From an uncultured Lachnospiraceae bacterium (lineage in GTDB: Bacteria; Bacillota; Clostridia; Lachnospirales; Lachnospiraceae), in the NCBI GenBank assembly GCA_959022495.1, contig CAUEYX010000003.1, positions 62,001 to 126,000 of the forward strand: DNA of 64,000 nucleotides. The letters are read 5' to 3'. The notes under the pieces were generated by a model. That model had not been told where the DNA came from. It made no database searches and saw only the letters and a list, made by a program, of their open reading frames with translations. The position numbers and the translations under genes were made by a program. Each line of letters begins with the position of its first letter. Positions within the stretch are counted from its first letter, which is position 1. Shown piece by piece: positions 8,501 through 16,281 of the stretch.

Positions 8501-10082
8501 CACAGCAGAGAATATCCATAATGGAGTGCCGGCTTTGGTGGCAGGTACCGTTGTAGACTTGACGAAGATCCCGCACTCTGTGATGACCGCGACAGCATCG
8601 TCTGAGTATACCGCTTCTACGGAAGGCCCGGCGGATCTTGCGATCGATGACAATCCGGCTACATGGTGGCATACACACTATGGTTCGGCTGGCGACGGTG
8701 TACTTCCGCAGTCACTGACGATCGAGTTTGACCGGGAGTATGTGATTGACCGGTACGCATACCTTTCAAGAGGCGCTGGCGGCAATGGCTCCGTGAAGGG
8801 ATATGAACTTCAGATCAGCCTTGACGGAGAGACATGGTACCCGGTATCAGAGGGGGAACTGAAGGATACTTCCAATGAACAGGTAATTACGTTTGCGCCG
8901 GTAAACGCGAAATATGTGCGGCTGGTAGTAAATAGTTCATACGGCAGTCAGCCAAATATGTTTGCGTCCGCGGCGGAGATCAATATTTTCCGGGCTGTGG
9001 AGGCAGTGACTCCGGCGGACAAAGAAGCGCTCAAAACCGCGGTGGATACAGCGAACGCGGTGAAAGAGGCGGACTGCGAGAGCGGATATGATGTTCTGGC
9101 GGCAGCCCTGGCAGACGCGGAGGCTGCCCTTGAGGATGACAATGTGCCGCAGCTGGCTGTAGATCGTATTACAAAGGCGTTGAATGATGCGATAGCGGGC
9201 ATTACATACAAAGCGGCGGATCTGGACAAGCTGAACAGCGCGGTTGCCAATTACGGGAATGCGGATCTTGAGCTGATGACGGATGAGTCCGCGGCTGCTT
9301 ATACGGCAGCGCTGAATGCGGCAAAAGCTCTGCAGGAGGCGGAAGACCTCACTTACCAGGATCAGGTAGAGATCGATGCGGCGGCAGAGACGCTGGAAAA
9401 TGCCTATCATGCGCTGGTATATAAGGACGCGGATAAGAGCGTGCTGAGTGAAGCTGTTGAGGCGTACGGAAATGTTGATACAGAGCTTCTCACAGCGGAA
9501 GCAAAGGCTTCCTACGAGGGCGCGCTGGAGGCTGTCCTGGACCTGATTGCGGCGGAAGATCTTGATATCCGGGATCAGGCAGATATTGACAAGGCGGCTG
9601 AGGCGCTCGAAGACGCTTATTTTGCAATTGAGTACAAAGAAGCGAATGTAGAGGCACTTCAGGAAAGATATGACGCGGCACTGAAAGTTGATATGGACAG
9701 CCTGACGGATGAGAGCAGAGAGGCGCTTGAGTCGGCGATGGCTGATGTGAAGGCACTTCTGGATGAAGCAGAAGCAGGTGGTCTTGATATCAGAGATCAG
9801 GAGGCTATTGATCAGGCGCTAGATGCACTGACTGAGACGCTCGCTGCTCTGGAAAAGAAACCGGTCGAAGAAGATCCTGGAGAAGAGAAACCAGGGGACG
9901 ATAAACCGGCGGGAGATGCTGACGATGGACAGAAGCCGCAGGATGGACCGAAGAAGGATGCGCCAGACAAAGACAAGGCAGTAAAGACAGGCGACACAGC
10001 GGACTTAGGACTGATCCTTATGCTGGCGGCTGTCAGCGCGGCGGCAGCAGTTCTTCTGAGAAGAAAGAGCAGGGCGGTTTAA
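5583..10082 (+). CDS. Secreted multi-domain exo-alpha-sialidase
   Basis: Releases terminal sialic acids from host glycans at the cell surface. A signal peptide covers residues 1-29 (KKKRRK, then a hydrophobic stretch ending TAGA-A). Two tandem concanavalin-like lectin domains, probably CBM40-type, span about 50-215 and 222-410; each begins with GTVNIRYRM. The six-bladed sialidase domain covers about 425-895, with the arginine-triad motif YRIP at 438-441 and three Asp-boxes (SDDDGETW near 628, SDDNGKTW near 688, SHDEGETW near 754). Then come an Ig-like module (about 897-990), a discoidin/CBM32 module (about 998-1138) and four FIVAR-type helical repeats (about 1145-1420). The C-terminus has a Pro/Lys/Asp-rich wall-spanning part, KTGD, a hydrophobic helix and RRKSRAV. 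The start is GTG, preceded by AAGG; no in-frame ATG lies near. Confidence 0.92.
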   Translation: MKKKRRKLLAAILAAAMLIPQSVITAGAADLSVAEPAYQVNNLEVTDPVDLSENFSDVQDLEQGTVNIRYRMAETNRGLTALFTVSDRSAASTYAAFYVNNDTVGLETRNNGTQINTFTAANQGINDTEWHTLTWVFGESSTTLYVDGNQAAVNQQSAFIADLAEADTMAVGGLLRSGTNWHNDCTVSEISVYEEQFTAENVKEYMDSFDQSNADAAYEIRGIDLMTAGKEKDLTEDLESAASLEHGTVNIRYRMKSANSGLTALYSVSDRSTGTADSTYAVFYVNNNTVGIELRNNNSHLNSFSSSTYADGSAVSINDTYWHTLTYVFGDKDTSIYVDGKLVKTNSTTAFFSALNDADTMTAGGLVREGSNVSGNYWHHACAIDEISVYEEQFTSETVEQYHGVTNFVPEMGPDPDTTYKTEAEALFYSGYQDSVSYRIPSLLTTSAGTVIAAIDQRHQHSADWGNIDTVLRRREAGSETFDDALTVIDLADQQSNGGNHSAFLIDPSMVQDKETGRIYLLIDMFPESTGFGSAQQGTGYTEVDGVKYLALTDSSGNKYTVREKGVVYNASGQATDYTVVTECEAPYKELGDLYQNENKVGNIYLKTAPGTAPLTVLTTAYLWLTYSDDDGETWSQPQDLTPFVKEEWMKFIGTGPGVGLQADSGRLIFPIYYTNSNGKQSSANIVSDDNGKTWHRGESPNDGRVEGSTTYTSQDSNVPEITESQTIEIQTGDHKGDLLQFMRAYGGVRIAISHDEGETWEPNVPVVISDCESYCQLSVINYVDEEDGKEYILLSNPSVSGRRDGTVRMGVIGESDDNVTINWGSTDGVQINWLAKRLYAAGHFQYSCLTRLADGNFASLYELDDAGGSISIDYTEFDKEWILAEDVALPMDAPEVVSMSGSKDGTALTVEVTFDQDIMVIGNPVLSLSVGDEKLEAAYVSGSATNILTFTCTVDEDLFGIVTASGIKEGSGTAENIHNGVPALVAGTVVDLTKIPHSVMTATASSEYTASTEGPADLAIDDNPATWWHTHYGSAGDGVLPQSLTIEFDREYVIDRYAYLSRGAGGNGSVKGYELQISLDGETWYPVSEGELKDTSNEQVITFAPVNAKYVRLVVNSSYGSQPNMFASAAEINIFRAVEAVTPADKEALKTAVDTANAVKEADCESGYDVLAAALADAEAALEDDNVPQLAVDRITKALNDAIAGITYKAADLDKLNSAVANYGNADLELMTDESAAAYTAALNAAKALQEAEDLTYQDQVEIDAAAETLENAYHALVYKDADKSVLSEAVEAYGNVDTELLTAEAKASYEGALEAVLDLIAAEDLDIRDQADIDKAAEALEDAYFAIEYKEANVEALQERYDAALKVDMDSLTDESREALESAMADVKALLDEAEAGGLDIRDQEAIDQALDALTETLAALEKKPVEEDPGEEKPGDDKPAGDADDGQKPQDGPKKDAPDKDKAVKTGDTADLGLILMLAAVSAAAAVLLRRKSRAV

Positions 10083-10107
10083 AACTAAGGAACGTCCGAA
10101 AAAACTC

Positions 10108-10136
10108 TTGAAAACATCCGAGTAAAGAGTTATATT
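10108..10136 (+). promoter_or_regulatory. Sigma-A-like promoter of the ribU leader
   Basis: TTGAAA at 10108-10113 and TATATT at 10131-10136 with a 17-bp spacer, about 20 bp before the FMN aptamer. Confidence 0.6.
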
Positions 10137-10154
10137 AGTAATCGTAAAAGGAAT

Positions 10155-10288
10155 AAATCTTCGGGGTCGGGTGTAAGTCCCAACCGGCGGTATAGTCCGC
10201 GACCCGCATGTATAATGCGGCTGAATCGGTGACTTTCTTTTAAGAGAGAATTCCGGTACCGACAGTAGAGTCTGGATGAGAGAAGAGA
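10155..10288 (+). promoter_or_regulatory. FMN riboswitch (RFN element)
   Basis: The conserved RFN blocks appear in order: ATCTTCGGGG, GGGTG, CAACCGGCGGT, AGTCCGCGA, a variable hairpin, TCGGTG, ATTCCGG, CCGACAGTAGAGTCTGGATG and AGAGAAGA. It precedes a riboflavin transporter gene, as expected. Binding of FMN should favour the terminator hairpin downstream and shut off ribU. Confidence 0.95.
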
Positions 10289-10344
10289 TGATACTTATTA
10301 GAACACAAACGTTCAATAAGCAGCTTCACAGAGGAAGTTTATAC

Positions 10345-10378
10345 GGCCCCGGACATTGTTGTCCGGGGCCTGCTTTGT
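10345..10378 (+). terminator. Terminator/expression platform of the FMN riboswitch
   Basis: A perfect 10-bp GC-rich stem (GGCCCCGGAC at 10345-10354, GTCCGGGGCC at 10361-10370) with a six-base loop, followed by a T-rich but interrupted tail. It lies between the aptamer and the ribU ribosome site. Confidence 0.8.
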
Positions 10379-10458
10379 ATGTGGCTGTTTCTCCTTAGAA
10401 GAATTCCTTTTCAAACAATATCAGCCTGAGAAAAGGCAGTAAAAAAGGAGAGAAGAAC

Positions 10459-11022
10459 ATGACAGAACAGACACAGCCGAATGTAACGGCAAACAGTAAG
10501 ACATTGAAAATCGTGAAAATGGGAGTAATGGTGGCAATATCAGTCGCTTTAGTTTATCTGATCCATTTCCCGATCTTTCCAGTCGTATCATTTCTTGAAT
10601 ATGACCCAGCAGACATCCCGATTCTGATTGGTACATTTGCATTTGGCCCGGCCGCGGGGCTGGTGCTGACGTTAGTTACTTCCGTGGTGCAGGGGCTGAC
10701 GGTGAGCGCGGGAAGCGGACTTTATGGCATTCTTATGCATGTGATCGCCACAGGTGTTCTGGTGGCAGTGTCAGGCGGCATTTATAAGAAAAACAAGACT
10801 AGAAAGAATGCGGTAATCGGGCTTGTGTGCGGCATGGCGGCAATGGCGGTTGTAATGATGGGGGCCAATATGGTGATTACGCCGATGTTTATGGGCGTGC
10901 CGGCTGCGGCAGTCTGGGAGCTGATGCCCTTTATTGTAGGATTCAATGTCATAAAAGCAGGGATTAATGGTGCGGTTACGTTCGTGCTGTATAAGAGGAT
11001 TGCAAATTTCCTTCGGAAATAA
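10459..11022 (+). CDS. ribU: Riboflavin ECF transporter S component RibU
   Basis: Membrane substrate-binding subunit of an energy-coupling-factor transporter for riboflavin; it would work with a shared EcfAA'T module encoded elsewhere. The 187-residue protein has about five to six hydrophobic segments. The LEYDPADIPILIG and FGPAAGLVLTLVTS regions are characteristic of RibU. The start follows AAAAAAGGAGAGAAGAAC closely. Control by the FMN riboswitch 170 bp upstream independently supports the substrate. It appears to be a single-gene transcript, with a long perfect palindrome 16 bp after its stop codon. Confidence 0.93.
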   Translation: MTEQTQPNVTANSKTLKIVKMGVMVAISVALVYLIHFPIFPVVSFLEYDPADIPILIGTFAFGPAAGLVLTLVTSVVQGLTVSAGSGLYGILMHVIATGVLVAVSGGIYKKNKTRKNAVIGLVCGMAAMAVVMMGANMVITPMFMGVPAAAVWELMPFIVGFNVIKAGINGAVTFVLYKRIANFLRK

Positions 11023-11037
11023 AATGTGTGAAGAAAA

Positions 11038-11110
11038 TGTGAACGGGGTCAGGCCCCTATGAGGAGAAAATTCAGACAATTTCCCTCATAGGGGCCTGAC
11101 CCCGTTCACA
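11038..11110. repeat. Long perfect palindrome after ribU
   Basis: A 27-bp perfect inverted repeat: the arms are 11038-11064 and 11084-11110, with core GGGGTCAGGCCCC. The 19-base centre can extend the stem through GAAA/TTTC and AATT pairing. There is no T-tract, so it is not a standard terminator although it may stop or stabilise transcripts. The GGGGTCAGGCCCC core resembles REP-type palindromes of Firmicutes. Confidence 0.9.
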
Positions 11111-11126
11111 ATTGTAAATAAAAAAG

Positions 11127-11155
11127 TTGACAAACGGAAATTCCTGTATTATAAT
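11127..11155 (+). promoter_or_regulatory. Sigma-A promoter of the SleB-like hydrolase
   Basis: Consensus TTGACA at 11127-11132 and TATAAT at 11150-11155 with a 17-bp spacer, about 100 bp before the ATG. Confidence 0.8.
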
Positions 11156-11259
11156 ACCCGCCGTAACACTTTTGTAATATCTGTAATATTATTTAAAATA
11201 TAGGCATATATTTTAAAAGATATTTGTAAAGATATCGCAATAGGTTAGAGGAGGAGTAT

Positions 11260-11940
11260 ATGAAATATAATAAAAACAGGCGTGTCCTGCTGTCTCTGTA
11301 TGCAGCAGCGGCAAGCGCCATGCTGCTGACGGGATTTACGAGTCTGGCAGCGGAAACAGACAGAAATGCAGAACAGAGAACATACATCAGGGAGGAGCTT
11401 TTCCAGTGGGATTTTGCTGAGACCGCAGGCGGCATCCGGGGAGAAGCAGTGCAGGAGACAAAAGAAGCAGTAAACGCGGCACATACAGCATATCTTATCA
11501 AAGTAGAAGAACAGAAAAGAGCGGAAGAGCAGGCCGCAGCAGAGGCGAGAGCAGCAGAGGAAGCGGCAGCGGCACAGGCAGCGGCCGAAGCGCAGGCAGC
11601 AAGCACGGCGGCATATGAGCAGGAGCTTCTCGCAGCGCTTATTTACTGTGAGGCGGGAAATCAGCCTTACGAGGGTCAGGTGGCAGTGGGCGCTGTTGTC
11701 ATGAACCGGGTGAGGAGCGGATCGTATCCGAATACGATTACGGACGTGATCTATCAGTCCGGTCAGTTCGGTCCGGCAATGACTGGATGGCTGGATTCTG
11801 TACTTGCCAGCGGCAGTTATTCTGATTCTGCCAGGCAGGCGGCTGCAGACGCGATAGCAGGAAGCAGCCCGGTAGGTGAGTGTCTTTACTTTGGAAACGG
11901 GAACTGGGGCATCCAGATCGGGGATCATTTCTTTCATTAA
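11260..11940 (+). CDS. SleB-type cell wall hydrolase
   Basis: Predicted peptidoglycan hydrolase acting outside the cell. A signal peptide covers residues 1-31 (KNRR, then a hydrophobic stretch ending SLAAE). Residues about 70-125 are an Ala/Glu-rich coiled-coil. The catalytic Hydrolase_2/SleB domain runs from about 125 to 226, with YCEAGNQPYEGQVAVGAVV (containing the family's conserved Glu), MNRV, QFGPA and the terminal IGDHFFH. GAGGAGGAG precedes the ATG by about six bases. SleB family members open spore cortex or remodel growing wall. The sigma-A-like promoter and lack of other spore genes nearby favour a vegetative role here, which is inference. Confidence 0.88.
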   Translation: MKYNKNRRVLLSLYAAAASAMLLTGFTSLAAETDRNAEQRTYIREELFQWDFAETAGGIRGEAVQETKEAVNAAHTAYLIKVEEQKRAEEQAAAEARAAEEAAAAQAAAEAQAASTAAYEQELLAALIYCEAGNQPYEGQVAVGAVVMNRVRSGSYPNTITDVIYQSGQFGPAMTGWLDSVLASGSYSDSARQAAADAIAGSSPVGECLYFGNGNWGIQIGDHFFH

Positions 11941-12015
11941 AACGAAACTTTAAAGCAAAACTTTTCATATAATGTGATCCTAAAACGCTGCACCAGCAGA
12001 GAATATGCTATAATT

Positions 12016-12053
12016 CAGGGGACAGTACCGGGCAGTACCGGCGCTGTCCCCTG
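12016..12053. repeat. REP-like hairpin upstream of GNAT gene
   Basis: A 10-bp perfect stem, CAGGGGACAG (12016-12025) with CTGTCCCCTG (12044-12053), around an 18-base loop that itself repeats the string AGTACCGG. There is no T-run. The GGGGACAG foot is reminiscent of REP palindromes. Confidence 0.7.
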
Positions 12054-12094
12054 CAAATTTATGCCCCTGATATGGCGGCGGAATGGAGAGTTTT

Positions 12095-12583
12095 ATGGTT
12101 AAGATCAAAAAATATGAGAAAACAGATGTAAAAGGCGCGATTATGATCTGGAATAAAGTTGTGGAAGACGGAACAGCATTTCCCCAGACAGAGTCATTGA
12201 CTGAGGAAAGCGGGCATGATTTTTTTGAAGAACAGTCCTTCACCGGGCTTGCTTATGATGAGATTTCCGGAAAGATTCTTGGACTCTATATCCTTCATCC
12301 GAACAATATCGGGAGGTGCGGCCATATCTGCAACGCAAGCTATGCGGTGCGCGCGGACGCGCGTGGGCAGCATATCGGAGAATATCTGGTAAAACACAGC
12401 ATGGAGAAAGGGAAGGAGCTGGGCTTTCGTATCCTCCAGTTTAATGCTGTGGTGAGCAGCAATACATATGCTCTGAAACTTTATAAAAAGCTGGGCTTCG
12501 TTCAGCTGGGAGTCATACCGGGAGGCTTTCTGACAAAGAACGGGAAGTACGAAGATATTATTCCTCATTATCACGTTCTGTAA
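12095..12583 (+). CDS. GNAT family N-acetyltransferase
   Basis: Predicted acetyl-CoA-dependent acetyltransferase; the acceptor cannot be read from the sequence. Acetyl-CoA-binding features include VRADARGQHIGEYLV (the Q/RxxGxG/A-type loop near residue 90) and the C-terminal NTYALKLYKKLGF signature that closes the fold. The 162-residue length is typical. ATG 12095 is preceded at six bases by TGGAGA and gives the usual short N-terminus; ATG 12083 would add four residues. A weak hairpin with a T-run follows the stop codon at about 12592-12616. Confidence 0.85.
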   Translation: MVKIKKYEKTDVKGAIMIWNKVVEDGTAFPQTESLTEESGHDFFEEQSFTGLAYDEISGKILGLYILHPNNIGRCGHICNASYAVRADARGQHIGEYLVKHSMEKGKELGFRILQFNAVVSSNTYALKLYKKLGFVQLGVIPGGFLTKNGKYEDIIPHYHVL

Positions 12584-12744
12584 GAGCAGAAAGGTCCTCT
12601 GATCTTGGCCTTTTTTCCTTATATTTCCTTAATTATAATGGAAGAAACCGCAGTTTTGTATAAAGCCGGAAGCGCGGTATGCGCGGGATAATCTCTAAAA
12701 CCAGGGAAAAAGGCGGGAAAAACCGAGCACACTCGACTTTTTTA

Positions 12745-12774
12745 TTGCTATCCCTATTACCCCTGTGATATAAT
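12745..12774 (+). promoter_or_regulatory. Sigma-A-like promoter of livHMGF
   Basis: TTGCTA at 12745-12750 and TATAAT at 12769-12774 with an 18-bp spacer, about 35 bp before livH. The remaining gap from 12584 holds no recognisable gene. Confidence 0.6.
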
Positions 12775-12805
12775 CGAAGTAATGTCAACAATAGGATAAA
12801 AAGAA

Positions 12806-13705
12806 ATGGAAGGAATGAGTATGAGCTTTATATCGTATTTAATCAATGGATTGAGCCTTGGAAGTGTCTATGCGATCATTGCCCTTGGATATACCATGGT
12901 ATACGGTATCGCAAAGATGCTGAACTTTGCCCATGGAGATGTCATCATGATCGGCGCGTATATGGCGCTTATCTCCATGACACAGGCAGGGGTTTCACCG
13001 ATTATCGCCGTTCTGATCGCGGTCGTGATCTGTACCCTGCTTGGCATGCTGATCGAGAGGATCGCATATAAGCCTCTTCGAAATGCATCGTCATCGCTGG
13101 CAGTGCTGATTACAGCGATCGGTGTCAGCTACCTGCTGCAGAATATCGCGCTGATTGTATTCGGGGCCAACGCGCAGACATTCCCGTCTGTGATTAAGTG
13201 GAAAGGCGTGTCTCTGGCAGGCGGGACGCTGAACATTTCTGGAGAAACGATTGTCACGATTGTGGTCTGCCTGATTATCATGGCAGCTCTGATCGCGTTT
13301 GTGCAGAAGTCCAAACCCGGACAGGCAATGCGCGCGGTCTCAGAGGATAAAGGGGCGGCGCAGCTCATGGGCATTAATGTAAATGCAACGATCGCGCTTA
13401 CATTTGCCATAGGTTCCGCTCTGGCGGCGATTGCCGGTGTCCTGCTCTGTTCCGCGTATCCGAGCCTGACTCCGTATACGGGGGCGATGCCGGGCATCAA
13501 AGCATTCGTTGCGGCTGTATTCGGCGGCATTGGCTCCATTCCCGGGGCATTTATCGGCGGTCTTCTTCTGGGTGTGATCGAGATTTTTGGAAAGGCATAT
13601 ATCTCGTCACAGATGGCGGACGCGATCGTATTCGCGGTGCTCATTGTTGTGCTGCTTGTGAAACCTACCGGACTCTTAGGCAGGAAGATTCAGGAGAAAG
13701 TGTAG
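12806..13705 (+). CDS. livH: Branched-chain amino acid ABC transporter permease LivH
   Basis: Inner-membrane permease of a LIV/HAAT-family importer. About eight hydrophobic segments and family motifs are visible: GLSLGSVYAIIALGYTMVYG at the N-terminus, MLNFAHGDV near residue 38, and GIKAFVAAVFGGIGSIPGA near 230. The annotated ATG 12806 is one of three in-frame ATGs (12806, 12815, 12821); AAGGA at 12810-12814 favours 12821. It is the first gene of livHMGF and abuts livM. The substrate is probably an amino acid, but the family also moves urea and short amides, and no binding protein lies nearby to settle it. Confidence 0.92.
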   Translation: MEGMSMSFISYLINGLSLGSVYAIIALGYTMVYGIAKMLNFAHGDVIMIGAYMALISMTQAGVSPIIAVLIAVVICTLLGMLIERIAYKPLRNASSSLAVLITAIGVSYLLQNIALIVFGANAQTFPSVIKWKGVSLAGGTLNISGETIVTIVVCLIIMAALIAFVQKSKPGQAMRAVSEDKGAAQLMGINVNATIALTFAIGSALAAIAGVLLCSAYPSLTPYTGAMPGIKAFVAAVFGGIGSIPGAFIGGLLLGVIEIFGKAYISSQMADAIVFAVLIVVLLVKPTGLLGRKIQEKV

Positions 13706-14782
13706 GTGACGGATATGTTGAAAAAAATAAACAAAAATACAAGAAGTAATCTGATCACATATGGCATGGTCATTGCCGCATTCGTTATCATGCAGGTGTT
13801 GATCAGCGCGGGCCGTGTCTCCAGTCTTTTGAGCGGACTGATGGTGCCGCTGTGTATATATGTGATCCTGGCGGTCTCTCTGAACCTTGTAGTAGGTTTC
13901 CTGGGCGAGCTGAGCCTTGGACACGCGGGATTTATGTGTGTGGGCGCATTTGCCAGTGCCTTTTTCTCAAAATGCATGCGTGACGTGATTACGGTGGACG
14001 CGCTGCGTTTTCTGCTGGCGCTGCTGATCGGCGTCGCTGCTGCCGCAGTCTTCGGTATCCTTATCGGAATTCCGGTACTGCGCCTGAAAGGGGATTACCT
14101 TGCAATTGTTACACTGGCGTTTGGCGAGATCATTAAGAACCTTGTGAATGTTCTTTATATTGGAAAGGACTCCAATGGTTTCCATTTCTCTACGAAAGAT
14201 GTAATGGCCCTGAATATGGAAGCAGACGGGACCGTGATTGTTAACGGTCCTCAGGGAATTACAGGAACGCCGAAAGACGCGACATTTTTGATTGGTTTTA
14301 TCCTGGTTATGATTACACTGTTTATTGTGATTAACCTGGTAAATTCAAGGGACGGAAGAGCGATCATGTCCATCCGTGACAATCGGATCGCGGCAGAGTC
14401 CATTGGCATTCATATTACCAAATACAAACTAATGGCATTTACGATCTCTGCCGCGCTGGCGGGAGCGGCGGGCGTCCTGTATGCCCACAACCTGTCCACG
14501 CTGACGGCGAACACAAACAACTTTGGTTATAACCAGTCGATCATGATCCTTGTATTCGTGGTGCTGGGCGGTATCGGAAGCATCCGCGGGTCTGTTATCG
14601 CGGCGGTTGTCCTGACGCTGCTTCCGGAGCTGCTCAGAGGGTTGAATGCGGATGACTACCGTATGCTGATCTACGCGATTGTGCTCATTGTGATGATGCT
14701 CTTTAACTGGGCTCCCAAGGCCATCGAGTGGAGAGAGAAATATCTGAAATTTGGAAGAAAGAAGAAGGAGGCTGTGAAATAA
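13706..14782 (+). CDS. livM: Branched-chain amino acid ABC transporter permease LivM
   Basis: Second membrane subunit, 358 residues with about ten hydrophobic segments. Motifs include LNLVVGFLGELSLGHAGFM near residue 60, LRLKGDYLAIVTLAFGEII near 130 and MILVFVVLGGIGSIRGSV near 275, all typical of LivM. The GTG at 13706 starts directly after the livH stop codon with AGGAG nine bases upstream; an ATG nine bases later is an alternative. The stop codon overlaps the livG start (TAATG), pointing to translational coupling. Confidence 0.92.
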   Translation: MTDMLKKINKNTRSNLITYGMVIAAFVIMQVLISAGRVSSLLSGLMVPLCIYVILAVSLNLVVGFLGELSLGHAGFMCVGAFASAFFSKCMRDVITVDALRFLLALLIGVAAAAVFGILIGIPVLRLKGDYLAIVTLAFGEIIKNLVNVLYIGKDSNGFHFSTKDVMALNMEADGTVIVNGPQGITGTPKDATFLIGFILVMITLFIVINLVNSRDGRAIMSIRDNRIAAESIGIHITKYKLMAFTISAALAGAAGVLYAHNLSTLTANTNNFGYNQSIMILVFVVLGGIGSIRGSVIAAVVLTLLPELLRGLNADDYRMLIYAIVLIVMMLFNWAPKAIEWREKYLKFGRKKKEAVK

Positions 14783-15540
14783 TGGCATTACTGGATGTAA
14801 AGAATCTGGGGATCTCATTTGGCGGTCTCCGCGCGGTGAACGCATTTGATATATCGATCGAAAAGGAAGAGCTGTACGGACTGATCGGGCCCAACGGCGC
14901 GGGTAAGACGACAGTGTTTAACCTGCTTACAGGCGTGTACAAACCGGACAGCGGAAAGGTGCTCCTGGACGGGCAGGATATTACCGGGAAGAAAACCATT
15001 GATATCAGCAAAGCCGGGGTGGCGCGGACGTTCCAGAACATCCGCCTGTTTAAGAAGCTGAGCGTGTTGGACAATGTAAAAACCGGACTGCACAATAAGC
15101 ATCACTACTCAACCGTAGAAGGAATCTTAAGACTGCCAAATTATCGGAAAGTGGAGCGGGAGATGGATGAGCAGGCAATGGAACTGCTCAAGGTATTTCA
15201 TCTGGAGCAGGCGGCTCATATCGACGCGGCAAATCTCCCGTACGGCCAGCAGAGGAGGCTGGAGATTGCCAGAGCCCTGGCGACAGAGCCGAAACTTCTG
15301 CTTCTCGATGAGCCCGCGGCAGGCATGAACCCCAACGAGACCGGGGAGCTGATGGATATGATCCGGTTTGTCCGCGAGAAGTTCCATATGACGATCCTTT
15401 TGATTGAGCATGATATGAAGCTGGTAAGCGGGATCTGCGAGAGACTGACCGTGCTGAATTTCGGTGAGGTGCTGGCCCAGGGCAAGACATCCGATGTCCT
15501 GAATGACCCGCAGGTTATCACAGCATATCTTGGAGAATAG
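14782..15540 (+). CDS. livG: Branched-chain amino acid ABC transporter ATPase LivG
   Basis: Cytoplasmic ATPase subunit, 252 residues. Walker A is GPNGAGKTT near residue 37, followed by the LivG-specific ARTFQNIRLFKKLSVLDNV. The signature is YGQQRRLEIARAL and Walker B is LLLLDEPAAGMN. The start at 14782 overlaps the livM stop codon by one base and is preceded by GAAGGAGG. It pairs with LivF, 15 bp downstream, as a heterodimer. Confidence 0.93.
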   Translation: MALLDVKNLGISFGGLRAVNAFDISIEKEELYGLIGPNGAGKTTVFNLLTGVYKPDSGKVLLDGQDITGKKTIDISKAGVARTFQNIRLFKKLSVLDNVKTGLHNKHHYSTVEGILRLPNYRKVEREMDEQAMELLKVFHLEQAAHIDAANLPYGQQRRLEIARALATEPKLLLLDEPAAGMNPNETGELMDMIRFVREKFHMTILLIEHDMKLVSGICERLTVLNFGEVLAQGKTSDVLNDPQVITAYLGE

Positions 15541-15555
15541 GAGGGGACGTTAATT

Positions 15556-16266
15556 ATGGCAATGCTTGAAGTAAAAGATCTTGAAGTGTATTATGGCGTG
15601 ATCCAGGCGATCAAAGGCATCTCCTTCCATGTGGATAAGGGGGAAGTCATCGCCCTCATCGGCGCCAACGGCGCGGGAAAGACAACCACACTGCACACAG
15701 TGACCGGGCTGCTCTCCCCGAAGGCGGGACATGTGATGTTCGAGGGCAGGGACATTACAAAGGTGCCGGCTCATAAGATCGTATCCATGGGAATGGCGCA
15801 CGTCCCGGAGGGGCGGCGCGTTTTCGCGGAACTGAGCGTATATGAAAATCTGAAAATGGGAGCCTATACGAGGAAAGATAAAAGTGAAATTGAGGAAAGC
15901 CTGAAAAATATTTACAAGCGGTTCCCACGTCTGGAGGAAAGGAAAAATCAAATGGCGGGCACATTGAGCGGCGGAGAACAGCAGATGCTCGCAATGGGAC
16001 GCGCTCTTATGTCAAAACCGAAGATCATTCTTATGGATGAGCCTTCCATGGGACTTTCGCCGATCATGGTAAATGAGATCTTTGATATTATCCGCTCAGT
16101 AAGCGAGAGCGGCACGACAGTGCTTCTCGTCGAGCAGAACGCGAAGAAAGCACTTTCCATCGCGGACCGGGCGTATGTCCTTGAGACCGGGAAGATTGTA
16201 CTTGAAGGAAAGGCAGGGGATCTCCTGGAGGATGACTCCATTAAGAAAGCTTATCTCGGAGAGTAA
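15556..16266 (+). CDS. livF: Branched-chain amino acid ABC transporter ATPase LivF
   Basis: Second ATPase subunit, 236 residues, the usual LivF length. Walker A is GANGAGKTTTLHT near residue 37. VPEGRRVFAELSVYENL near 83 is a LivF hallmark. The ABC signature is LSGGEQQMLAMGRAL and Walker B is ILMDEPSMGLSP. It ends 15 bp before the cytidylate-kinase-like gene, which is probably carried on the same transcript. Confidence 0.93.
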   Translation: MAMLEVKDLEVYYGVIQAIKGISFHVDKGEVIALIGANGAGKTTTLHTVTGLLSPKAGHVMFEGRDITKVPAHKIVSMGMAHVPEGRRVFAELSVYENLKMGAYTRKDKSEIEESLKNIYKRFPRLEERKNQMAGTLSGGEQQMLAMGRALMSKPKIILMDEPSMGLSPIMVNEIFDIIRSVSESGTTVLLVEQNAKKALSIADRAYVLETGKIVLEGKAGDLLEDDSIKKAYLGE

Positions 16267-16281
16267 AGGAGGCGTGGCTTT

